Shown in pieces: positions 32,939 through 42,086 of a DNA stretch of 64,000 bases. The stretch covers positions 135,301 through 199,300 of the forward strand of contig CAXHZN010000001.1 in assembly GCA_964022365.1 (NCBI GenBank). The letters run 5' to 3'. The notes under the pieces were generated by a model. That model had not been told where the DNA came from and ran no database searches. It was given only the letters and a program-made list of their open reading frames with translations. Position numbers and translations under genes: made by a program. Each line of letters begins with the position of its first letter. Position 1 is the stretch's first letter. The stretch is from CAJXJP01 sp964022365. Lineage in GTDB: Bacteria; Patescibacteriota; Gracilibacteria; BD1-5; UBA6164.

Positions 32939-33541
32939 TTGAACTCATTGAAGAAAAACATCTAAACGATTTTTTGCTTTTTCTAAATTTTCATCAAAAT
33001 TATCTTCTGGTAAAAATGAAATAATAATTCATAAGAAAAAACTTACAAAACTCTGTGAAAATAATTCTGGTAAAAATCTATTTTGAAATTCTAAACGTAA
33101 AATTCCTTGAGAATAAATTTCTGCTGCATATTTTTCAAAACCTGAAATATCATTTTTAGAATATTTTTCTAATAATACTTTTTCTTCTCCAGTAAATTTT
33201 TCAAAATAATGAAGTCTTTCTACCTGACGAAAACTTTCATCATTTTTTAATAGCTGAAAATAAATTTCTATCATTGAGTAAAATTTTTGACGAACAGAAG
33301 TAATTTTTTCAAAATCTAATTCGAGCATCATAGAATATTTTTTATAGTTTTGATCAAGAAGTTTTTCTAACATTTCATTTTTTCCAGAGAAATTCCAATA
33401 AATCGCGCCTCTGGTTACTCAAGCTCAAGAAGCTATTGATTCTAAAGAAGTGTGATAATAACCCTCTTTCTCAAACAAATATCCTGCGACTTTTAGTAAT
33501 AATTTTTTCGTTATTTCATGTTCTTCTTTTGTTTTTCTCAT
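32936..33541 (-). CDS. TetR-family transcriptional regulator
   Basis: 201 aa. N-terminal HTH: LLLKVAGYLFEKEGYYHTSL, ESIASWAGVTRGAIYWNFSG, KNEMLEKL, typical TetR. Ligand domain is diverged. UGA encodes Gly in the HTH and C-terminal part. A 16+16 bp palindrome lies just upstream of its start (33549-33584), so autorepression is likely. No obvious efflux gene is next to it; the MFS carrier at 31.0-32.2 kb is the nearest candidate target. Confidence 0.88.
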
Positions 33542-33548
33542 TTTTTGT

Positions 33549-33584
33549 AATAATTATACATACACTGATGTATGTATAATTATT
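33549..33584. promoter_or_regulatory. Palindromic operator upstream of tetR
   Basis: AATAATTATACATACA ctga TGTATGTATAATTATT, a perfect 16-bp inverted repeat with a 4-bp centre, 7 bp upstream of the TetR start codon. Confidence 0.75.
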
Positions 33585-33685
33585 TTTACTTTAATATCAA
33601 GTAAAAATAGTTAAAAAGTATTTTTTGACAAAATATATTTTATTATGATAAAATACTTTAAATACAAAATAACTCTTCTCTTAAA

Positions 33686-34006
33686 ATGGAAAATTGCAAT
33701 AATAATCCCTATAATCTAGAAGCATACGATGAGAATTCAGAAAAAAATGAATTGACTCCTGCTCAGCAAGAATTATACAATGAAAAAATGGATCAATTAA
33801 AACAGGATTCTCAAGCAGCGCAAGAAAAATATTCATTACAGGATTTTGATGAAAACTCACTAGAACAACAAATTGATAATGTACAATCAGAAGTATGCGA
33901 CCCAGAAAATCCATATTGATTAGAAAATTTGGACGAAATAAAAAAAGATGAAAATAAATCTTCGAAAAATTTCTTTTCTCAAGTAAAAAATTTTTTTAAT
34001 TTTTAA
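33686..34006 (+). CDS. Acidic hypothetical protein
   Basis: 106 aa, rich in Asn, Gln, Glu and Asp (MENCNNNPYNLEAYDENSEK). One UGA, at 33917, read as Gly; the frame then continues to TAA 34004 just before the terminator, so here UGA is clearly sense. A TTGACA box with a GATAAA 16 bp downstream precedes the gene. No recognised domain. Confidence 0.55.
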
Positions 34007-34043
34007 ATAAAAAACTACGAAAAATATATTTTTCGTAGTTTTT
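34007..34043. terminator. Bidirectional terminator
   Basis: AACTACGAAAAATA / TATTTTTCGTAGTT with A/T tracts. Confidence 0.85.
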
Positions 34044-35693
34044 TTAAGAAATCACTATATCTACTACCTTGAGCATTAAATTCTTTTTTCACATCCAGAC
34101 ATCTTCTGACATATCAAAAATGAGATCTATTTTTTCAGCCTTTTTTATATCTTCAAGATATTGACCAAATCAGAAACCATAAATTTTATATCCATGTGGA
34201 GTTTTAAAATGAATATGATCACGGGAATTTTTCCCTAAAATTTCAACTGAAGTAAATTGCAAATCTTCAACCATAAAAACTGGTTTTGTATTCCCTATTC
34301 CATAGGGTTTAAATTTATTAATTTTATACAAAAATCCAAAACCTAATTCATTTAAACCAACCAATTTATCAACTTTTATTTCTTTTTTATGCGCTCTAAA
34401 ATCAATTGCATTTAGTTCTGCTAATAATTTAGTCTTAAACTCTCAAAATTTTTCACGTTTTATAGAGAAACCTGCAGCTTGTTTATGTCATCAAAAAGCT
34501 ATAAAATAGTCTTTATATTTTTCTAATATTTCAATCATAGAAAAATATTCTGGAGCTCTACAACTTGCAACTAATTTGTCTCACTCATCTTTTAAAACGA
34601 TTGAAGGTCTATAAAATTGTTCTGTTAATCTTCCTGCTACAATCCCAATTATCCCGTGTTCAATAGCTGGAGAATAATAAAATAATAAATTATCTTTCGG
34701 ATTTACTTTTTGCAGCGCTTCTTCTACAAACATTTTTGTTTGAAATTTTCTTTGTTCATTGAGATTTTCTATTTCATGAAGCGTTTGTTCTAATGTTTCA
34801 CCATTATTTAAAATCAAATTCACAGCCTTATACGGACTATCCATTCTCCCTGCTGCATTCAATCTTGGTCAAATCACAAAACCAAATACATCTGCATCTA
34901 AATCTGTATTTATTTTATCTTCTATCAGCCTTCTAATTCCTCTACTACGCGAGTTTCTGATTTGTTTTAATCATTCTATTACAATCAGTCTATTTTCACC
35001 AGTCAGCGTCATACAATCTGCCACAGTTCCGATAGCACAAATATCTATAGATTCACGAATATATTCTTCATATTCTTCAAAATCCAACACTTCACTTGCA
35101 ACCGCGCACATTACTTTAAATGCAACTCCAGCTCCAGCTAAACCTTTAAATGGATAATCACAATCTGGCCTTTTGGGATTAACAATAGCAACAGCTTCTT
35201 CAGGAATTTCATCCGGAACCGCGTGGTGATCCGTAACAATAATATCTACTCATAATTTTTTTGCATGTTTTATCACATCAATATCACGAGTCCCACAATC
35301 AACGGTAATAATTAAACTTACTCAGAGTTCTTTACACTCATCTACAAAATAATCCTTTAATCCATATCAATCATTTACCCTGTGAGGCAATCTATAACTC
35401 GCTTTTATACCAATTTTTTTGAAAAAATGCATTAAAATAGAAGTACTTGTAACTCCATCAACATCATAATCTCAAAAAATCATTACTTTTTCATCATTTT
35501 GCTTCGCTTGTAAAATTCTTTCTACAGCCCTATCCATATCCTTTAAGCCAAATGGATCATGTAAATCGTCAATTGTTCTTTCTAATTCTAACGGATCATC
35601 AAATCTTTTCATTAATATTTCTTCAATATTTTGATTATCAGATGTTTCATCATATGAAATAATATTTTTCTTTATACTTACTTTTTGTTTCAT
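34044..35693 (-). CDS. recJ: Single-stranded-DNA-specific exonuclease RecJ
   Basis: 5'-3' ssDNA exonuclease. Seen: FGDYDVDGVTSTSIL, VDCGTRD, TDHHAVPDE, DICAIGTVADCM and PRLNAAGRMDSP (DHH motifs), then GHKQAAGF of DHHA1 and an OB-like end. 549 aa, standard length. UGA encodes several conserved glycines. Confidence 0.95.
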
Positions 35694-35698
35694 TTTTT

Positions 35699-35748
35699 TA
35701 ATACCCCCATCCCCCTTCGGGTACTTCCCCCTTTGACAGGAGGAAGAG
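35699..35748. repeat. GC-rich dispersed repeat upstream of recJ
   Basis: ACCCCCATCCCCCTTCGGGT plus ACTTCCCCCTTTGACAGGAG; near-identical to the copy in mutY. Confidence 0.75.
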
Positions 35749-35877
35749 AGTTAACAAATATTATTTTTATTATATTGATGAGAATAAAATCGCAAATACA
35801 AAAATAATTTTATAAAAACTTTACAATGATTGTTTTTTATATATTATACATTTACATCTAAATAAGAGAGGTCCTCG

Positions 35878-36117
35878 ATGTATGATATAAAAAATAAAAA
35901 ACAAAAATTTCTTGATTTAATTGCAACAATTATGATAGAACGTGACGTAAGCTACGAAACAGCTAAGTGTATATTAATTTCTGGTCTTGAAAAAGATCCA
36001 AATAATAACACAACCGAGTTTATAAAATATTGTATAGAAAAAAATAAAAATGATTTATACTGATATTTTATAACTCTAGTAAGTCCCGAAAGAAATTTTG
36101 GGCTTACTAATAGGTAA
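35878..36117 (+). CDS. Small hypothetical protein; stop at UGA 36061 or TAA 36115
   Basis: GAGAGG 8-13 nt before ATG. 61 codons to UGA (36061-36063), then a hairpin AGTAAG.CCC...GGG.CTTACT (36079-36109); if UGA is Gly the frame passes through it to TAA 36115 (79 aa). Helical, basic C-terminus (MYDIKNKKQKFLDLIATIMI). No family recognised. The second of three short genes here with this UGA-hairpin layout. Confidence 0.5.
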
Positions 36118-36233
36118 TATTTTTGAATAAATATTTTTATAATGTCTATTCAAAAACATTTCCCTGGAGACTTTCAGGTTACGCAGTACTGATAGTAGCT
36201 TTATCCATCCCATTTGGGATGGATTTTTTTTGT
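36118..36233 (+). ncRNA. Candidate short non-coding transcript
   Basis: Between the small gene and tRNA-Arg lies a TATAAT box (36138-36143), a stretch without a usable ORF (only a 17-codon frame ending in UGA-UAG-UAG), and then a strong terminator. This layout suits a ~90-nt RNA. No known RNA family recognised. Confidence 0.3.
36203..36232 (+). terminator. Intrinsic terminator
   Basis: ATCCATCCC attt GGGATGGAT followed by eight T. Confidence 0.85.
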
Positions 36234-37805
36234 TTAAATTTGATTATTTCAATTTTTCAATACAATACTTGAGCACACTAAGCGCCCGTAGCTCAGTGGA
36301 AGAGCACCAGGCCGCGGACCTGGGTTTGCGTGGGTTCGATCCCTGCCGGGCGTACCATAACGTGAATGTAAACATTTAAGACTTTTAAGTAGTGGACTTT
36401 CCTCTATTTGAAGGTCTTTTTTATGGTCTATAAAAAGTTCGAACAAATACTTTTTGATGTATTTAGCTTTTGTTTCATTATCAGCTGTTTTATAGCTTGT
36501 ATAGTGGCTTTTTAAAAGTTCGAACAATTTTTGGGTCTTGAGCTCAAAGTCTTCACTTTTTGGTTGTAAAATTTGTTCTTTAATTCTATTTATTTCGTCC
36601 GTATATTGATTATTTTTTCTCAAATATATTTCTTCACTTACTTTTCAATCGAGTTTCATATCAACTAAATCTTCTTGTTTCTTTTCGAGTTTTTCTATCT
36701 CTTTTTTATAATCAACAGATTCCTCTTTATTTGTTTCCTCATCTTTTTTCAATAAATCAAGCACCATATCTTTTTGAATATTATAAAAATCTTCATTTTC
36801 ATATTGGAGATTTTTTAGTATTTCTTCAAATTTATGAAATATTTTATTTTCATTCAGATTTACCCTATAACTACTACGTGGCTGTGACATATAATAAGTA
36901 TGTCATTTCTGTACATATGCACACAGCAGGATACCATCAATATCTTTTGCAAATCCTTTTAAATGATATGGTCTTGCTTTTCTAGGTACTTTCGCAATAG
37001 TTATTTTATTTTGATATACTCATTTTCATACAGCTTTAGCTTTATCATATGTTTGTTTTGAAATAATAGGAGTATGACTTCCCTGTATTTCTTTTCAATT
37101 CCAAGTAAAAGTTCAATAGTAGAATTTTTTATTCACTATATCTTGAATCCTACTACTTCTAATACTCATTCAAATCGATTCTCCATGTCTTTCTCTGATA
37201 ATATTAGCAATGGTAGTAAAAGCCTTATTTTCAATTCTTAAATCAAAAATTTCTTTTACAATTCTTGATTGTTTTTTATCAATATGAATTTCTTTATGAC
37301 CTTTTTTAATAGTCACATTTTTGTATCCAAAAGGCGCTTTTCATAAAAATCTTTTTGTATTATTAATACAACTTTCCATTTTATCTTTCACATCTTTACT
37401 TCTGTCTTCATTATCCATTTTAGATAATGATAAATCTAATTGAAGTAAAAATTTATCTCTTGAATTATCAGCTCTATATTCTCTCGAACTTCATAAAATT
37501 CCTTTGATTAATTTTTTATCTAACAAATCAATAATCCTCGAAGTATCAATATTATTTCTCGAAAGTCTTTTTGGTTCATCAATCACAATAAAATCTACCT
37601 TTCAACTTTTACACAAATCTATCAACTCATTAAATCAAGGTCTCGTAAATTCAGTTTTCGCACTTTTACTTTCTCCTATTTGCTTAATAACTTCCAAATT
37701 ATATTTTTCAGCCACCTTTAAACAGTTCGCTAGTTGGTGTTCTAGCGAATTTGCTTGTTTGTCATCTCTATCGGTTGATTTACGGTAGTATATTATTGTT
37801 TTCAT
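36234..37805 (-). CDS. Large serine recombinase (integrase) of the genomic element, C-terminus altered by integration
   Basis: 523 aa as it stands. N-terminal catalytic domain: TIIYYRKSTDRDDKQANSLE with the nucleophile Ser, VIDEPKRLSRNN. Recombinase domain: KAPFGYKNV, IVKEIFDLR, GMSIRSSRIQDIVNKKFYYG. Then a coiled coil (KKEIEKLEKKQEDL) and a conserved end CLHSRYGT. Beyond GT the frame reads antisense through the tRNA-Arg gene to TAA 36234. In the circular form the tail would instead be the 25-codon end found at 44653-44731 (HEKFDVRTYKEYLREINVLD...). Starts 2 bp after the CBASS effector gene, hence cotranscribed with the defence operon. Confidence 0.9.
36282..36357 (+). tRNA. tRNA-Arg (anticodon GCG), integration target
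   Basis: Cloverleaf: acceptor GCGCCCG/CGGGCGT, D arm GCTC..GAGC, anticodon stem CCAGG/CCTGG with loop CCGCGGA, T loop TTCGATC, encoded CCA. Anticodon positions 34-36 read GCG; A20-type D loop and C35 fit Arg. Position 33 is C, not the near-universal U. The 3' CCA is part of the attachment core, and the recombinase frame runs antisense through the whole gene. Confidence 0.8.
36352..36458. repeat. Attachment-region direct repeat, left copy (attL side)
   Basis: 107 bp starting GTACCATAACGTGAATG, identical to 44732-44838. Its first 6 bp are the tRNA 3' end. Confidence 0.85.
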
Positions 37806-37807
37806 AT

Positions 37808-38347
37808 TTACTTATTATTATATAGAGACATTATTGCATACATATCACTTAATAATCTATATAAAGTATTATTAATTAAATAATCATTAGCCATTATTAA
37901 ATCACAATGTTCATTTGTAACTTTATTATCAACTCATTTAGAATAAAAAATTACTGGAATTTTTTTAGATTTAGCTCTTCATATAATATTTTGCTCAATA
38001 TCATTAGCAATTTTTTCAGGAGAATAATAAACAACTACTAAAGAGCTGTCATCTAAATTAGATAATTTATTATATCATTTTAATATCTCTATATTTTTCT
38101 TTGGGAAAATACTATTTTTTAATATTTTTTCCTCTTCATTCATATAATCTTCCCTAGAATCAGGTAATAATATATATATTTTCTTTGATAAATTTTTATA
38201 TAAACTAGCATACATTTTTATCTTTGGTGATAAAAAATATATAAATACTCAAGTAAATCATCAGATTATAATAATTACCTCTAACCAATTTCTAATATTG
38301 GTTGATAATGCAGTACTATCAACTAATGTTAATAATTCTCAAGTCAT
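37808..38347 (-). CDS. Putative CBASS effector: one TM helix plus Rossmann-like domain
   Basis: 179 aa. TM helix at about residues 20-42 (WLEVIIIIGGFTGVFIYFL), then a soluble alpha/beta domain with IYILLPDSREDYMNEEE, LSNLDDSSLVVVYYSPEKIA and KIPVIFYSKGVDN: alternating strands and helices as in TIR/Rossmann-like nucleotide folds, but without a clear TIR signature. Position next to CD-NTase and E2 genes is where CBASS effectors lie, so membrane damage or NAD-type depletion triggered by a cyclic nucleotide is the inference. 3 bp after the E2 stop. Confidence 0.5.
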
Positions 38348-38350
38348 TTT

Positions 38351-39004
38351 CTAAATTTTAGTAAATAAATTAGTATTTCGTTTTAAATATTCTATAAATT
38401 TATAAAATCATTTTATAGATTTATTTGAATTTAGCTTTAATAATTTAATTAATCTTTCTCTTTCATTTTCAGAATATAAGAGTAGTTTTTTATTTCTTCA
38501 TATTAAAGGTATTATTTTTTTTAAAATTTCCATATTGTCATTTTTAGAAACTTTATTATCAAAAATAAATTCAAAATCTCATTCAAACTCATGTCAATAT
38601 TCCCATAAAAAATGTCAATTTTTTATATTAAAAGTTTGATTATATAAAAAAGGAATTATTAATTGTTCTAATATAAATTGAAAGTTTTTATTTTTATATT
38701 TTTTTTCATATAAAGTATGAGTTAAACAAAATCTTCAATCTGAATATATATGAAAATCAATTCATCTTTTTAAATCTCAACTTAATTCAAAAACTTCTGG
38801 AAATTTATGTTTATGTAATTTAATTTTAATTTTATAATTATATTCTAAATAATTCCTTCATATTTCATTTGAAATAAGAATATTATTTTTTTCATTATAA
38901 AATCCTTTAAAACTTAAAAATCACTCTATTAATTCTTCAGATTGAATTATTAATCAAGGATAATACTTTATAATAAACCTTCTATCTTCATTAGTTAGTA
39001 ACAT
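38351..39004 (-). CDS. E2-like (Cap2-type, E1-less) protein of type II-short CBASS
   Basis: 217 aa. Prokaryotic E2 (UBC-like) pattern: beta-meander YLEYNYKIKIKLHKHKFPEV, then the active-site block GIDFHIYSDGRFCLTHTL with the candidate catalytic Cys at residue 93, and a downstream WEYGHEFEGDFEF segment seen in bacterial E2 proteins. No E1 or JAB gene is present, matching the 'short' type II CBASS layout in which E2 alone is thought to act on the CD-NTase C-terminus. Overlaps the CD-NTase stop by 14 bp (translational coupling). Confidence 0.72.
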
Positions 39005-39974
39005 AATATGATTTTTGCTTATTATCTATTTTAGTTTCTATTTTTTTTATTTTTTGATTAAAAATTTCAATTATTTTTTCTTCAAAATTATTTTCATTAA
39101 TTTCTTCTAAAAAATATAATATTCTTTCTAATTGTTGTTCATTTTGTTTTTGGTTAAAATCATCTTCATCAATATATGAATCTATCATAATACTTGCGCT
39201 AGCTCTATCAGGAATGTTAGATTTAGTTAAATCAAAAGTTTTTATAGCTTCTTTTAATAAATCTAATAACTCTAATTTCATATTTCATTTAATAGTTTTT
39301 TTAACTATTTCTTCAATATGGAAAGATTTTAAACATTTTTCATTTTCTCAATATTCTTTTTTAATAACTCATTTCCACTTTTTTAAAAATCTAGTAGCAT
39401 AAATTATATTTTTATTTTCATCTTTTATTTCTTTTAATTCTTTTTTATATCATTTTGGGTCTGATTTTATTAAAGATAAATAGTCTTTATTTTCTCAATT
39501 CTCTTTTATATTTTTATAAATTTCTTTCCTTTGTTTTCTTGTCTTATATAACAGTTTTGGAACCGTATAAAGGTTATCTCAATAATTATTAACTTCTTCA
39601 TCTTTTAAAGCAATTACAACATCTATTCCAAAGTCATCCTCATCTGGTCAAAACGATATTCAAATTGAACTACTTTGAAAATCAATATTTTCATCTCAAT
39701 ATTCTTTAGATAAAATTTCATATAATCATTTTCACTTTTCAGAATTCATAAAATCATCTATATCATTTTCATCACTCTCACAAATAATATCTAAATCATT
39801 TACTGGACTTATAGCTGTTCATCTTGCATAACTTCAACTCCTAAAACAATAATATCAATTATCTTCTAATAAATTACTTATCTTATTATAATAATTTGCT
39901 ATTAGTTCATTTTCTTCTTTTTTTGGTTTTATATTATTATCTATATATCACCTTAACATACTATTTACGTTCAT
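38991..39974 (-). CDS. CD-NTase (CBASS cyclic oligonucleotide synthase)
   Basis: 327 aa. Seen: RSGSYARGTAISPVNDLDII, the GS...D-x-D nucleotidyltransferase motif (Gly47-Ser48, Asp60 and Asp62), and the third metal Asp at 118 in GIDVVIA. The C-terminal helical OAS1-like domain follows (ATRFLKKWK, then SFHIEEIVKK) and a Lys-rich tail ending SYYVTN. Produces a cyclic nucleotide second messenger when phage is sensed (family knowledge). The Gly in RSGSYARG is UGA, showing adaptation to the host code. Confidence 0.85.
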
Positions 39975-39991
39975 ATTTAATATATTATCAA

Positions 39992-40558
39992 TTAAAATTC
40001 TCCCAAATTTTGCACAAATATTCACTGAATTAAATGTTTATCAGTCAATAATTTTTCCTCCTTATTTTCATCATTTAAATCATATAAATATTTTTTATTT
40101 GATTTAGATATGACTTTTTTCAGCGTTAGTACATCATTGATTGAAATAAATACAATATCTCAATTTTTTGCAGTATCTTGTTGTTTAATTAAAACAACAT
40201 CACCTCTATTTATTCATTTTTGATAATTTTTATTCACTTTCAATAAAAGATAACTGTAGGATTCTTCCAACATTTTATTAGAAATAGAAATCATATCTTC
40301 TATATCTATTTCTTCATTTTCGTTATAATAAAATAATGGTATATCTCGAGTTTTTGGACTTTCATTTAACAATAACTTTCCATTCTCATCTCTTATAATT
40401 TTTCATTCTTGTTCTAATTTTCATACAGAGAGACTAATACTTCTCAAAGAGTTCTCCATTTTTAAAATTTTGGCAACTTTACTAATAGTGATAACCTCTT
40501 TATTTTCATGTAATAATTTTATTAAAAGAAAAACTCTTTCATCTTTTTTATTAGGCAC
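39992..40558 (-). CDS. LexA/CI-like regulator at the head of the CBASS operon
   Basis: 188 aa, GTG start. N-terminal winged helix: VITISKVAKILKMENSLRSI, SVGKLEQEGKIIRDENGK. C-terminal S24-like beta domain: YLLLKVNKNYQKGINRGDVV, NGDIVFISINDVLTLKKVIS. The catalytic Lys position (TLKKV) is kept, but the nucleophile Ser of the usual GDSM motif is replaced (V-N-K-N-Y), so self-cleavage is doubtful. 17 bp before the CD-NTase; likely controls the operon. Confidence 0.65.
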
Positions 40559-40717
40559 AATTTAAAATTACAAATAAACAAACTAACTCTTATTACACTA
40601 TCAAAAAACACAAAAATTACAAAAATATTAAAATTTTAATGTTAAAAACTAAATAATAATACTTATTTATAAAGGTTATGTATACCTAATAGAATGATAA
40701 ATATTCGTATATATAAA
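40559..40717. other. AT-rich intergenic region upstream of the CBASS operon
   Basis: 159 bp with no ORF. Should hold the operon promoter on the minus strand; no palindrome strong enough to call an operator was found. Confidence 0.4.
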
Positions 40718-40855
40718 TTATATATTTTTTACAAAAACCTCCAAATACCCTACATAATATTTAAAAAAATCTTTTAATTCTTCCTCTGAATAAGTCGGAA
40801 AGACTTTTTCGAGCCTTTCCTTATATTTTTCAAAATCTAGTTTACAATTTTCCAT
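40718..40855 (-). CDS. Small hypothetical protein, 45 aa
   Basis: MENCKLDFEKYKERLEKVFP..., acidic-helical. ATG overlaps the end of the replication-initiator gene by 14 bp, so translation is coupled. Too short for family assignment. Confidence 0.5.
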   Translation of the reverse strand: MENCKLDFEKYKERLEKVFPTYSEEELKDFFKYYVGYLEVFVKNI

Positions 40856-41894
40856 ACTTGTATTGATTATCAAGTATTTCAGCAATATTGTCTTTTAAGA
40901 ATTTTTCGTATTTTGCATTTTGAATTGCTTCTCTTTCTTTATCATAAATATCTTCAATATTTTTTGCTCATAAAATGATTTTTGTTTTATCTTGAATATA
41001 TCACTCTCAAATCAATACTCTCACTGGACAAAATCACATATTATAAATAGTTCTCGCGTGTCAGATAAACATATTTTTTCTAAAGTTTTTATAATACAAA
41101 CTTTGATATTTTTCTGCATCAAGTTGTATCTTTTTAGCTTTATAAAGTGTTTGTTTTTCTGCTTGAATTGAATCAAATATTTTAGAGTATTTATAAATAT
41201 AATTTTTGAATATTCATATGAGTAACATATTATCAAATATATCCTTATAACTCCTTGTTTTAGCAAGTTCTTGCCTCACTTCTAACTCAACTCTTGTGAT
41301 ATGATTTTCAACTAAATATTCTTGATAGAGAGAAACTTTTTTCTTTTGTAATATATCTAGATTTTTATTATAAACTCGTATTACTTGCCTTTTATTTTGT
41401 GATTTTTTGAGTTCTCAAAAATATCTCGTTTCTGTTTTTTTACCCTTTCTATAATCTCTCCCTGTTGAATAATTATTAAAATGATTTTCTAATAACTCAT
41501 CAATTTCAACTTTTAAATCCATACAAATATCAAATCTCCTACAATGAGTCAATTTCATATGCCATTCAAGAAAACCTAATATTTCCTCGTATTCTAGCAA
41601 TTTAAAAGCTGTCGAGTATATTGTGACATAATCTTTCGTTGCAACTGGCTGAGAGTCTCATTTTGGTACTCATTTATAGTATGCAAAAAGACTATAATCT
41701 CATTTAGTAAAAAGTATTTTGTATTGATACTTTGGAACTTCATTTTTTGTAATATTGTATCAATCAAATTCTCAATAATTAGAATTATCAAAATCTAATT
41801 TATCAAATAAACTTTCATCTTTAAAAGAACCGAAAATTTCTAGGTGGTCTAATCCAAAGTGATGAATTATACTCTCAATATTTAAATTTTTCAT
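40842..41894 (-). CDS. Replication initiation factor (Rep_trans-type, rolling-circle)
   Basis: 350 aa. Family pattern as in ICE NicK and filamentous-phage RstA proteins: HCRRFDICMDLKVEI (metal/active region), KKTETRYFGELKKSQNKRQV, IRVYNK and ITRVELEVRQEL. Expected to nick one strand at a double-strand origin and start rolling-circle replication of the excised element. The hairpin-rich segment directly upstream (41895-42086) is the likely target. Confidence 0.7.
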
Positions 41895-42086
41895 TATTGT
41901 AAAAATAACGACTCCGGAGTACTGATGTAAAAATAGTACTGTTTATAGTTAACTGCTCCCAGGTTATTGCCTGGGACGAAATCCAATCGATTGAATTTTT
42001 GCAAGAAAAAAACTCGCTCAGACAGATAAACTGTCAGAACCGAGATTACGTATTTTTTTGAGAAATATAACGGAAACAACGGAATT
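41895..42086. other. Hairpin-rich segment, candidate double-strand origin
   Basis: 192 bp, richer in G+C than its surroundings. Hairpins CCCAGG ttattg CCTGGG (41957-41974) and GACAG ataaa CTGTC (about 42021-42035), plus direct repeats of AGTACT. Lies immediately upstream of the rolling-circle initiator gene. The open frame across it has a TTG/ATG start but reads through both hairpins and is not convincing. Confidence 0.45.

Noticed and set aside
36140..36193. 17-codon ORF beginning at the TATAAT box
   Set aside because: Start codon overlaps the -10 box and three stops follow in series; non-coding RNA is more likely.
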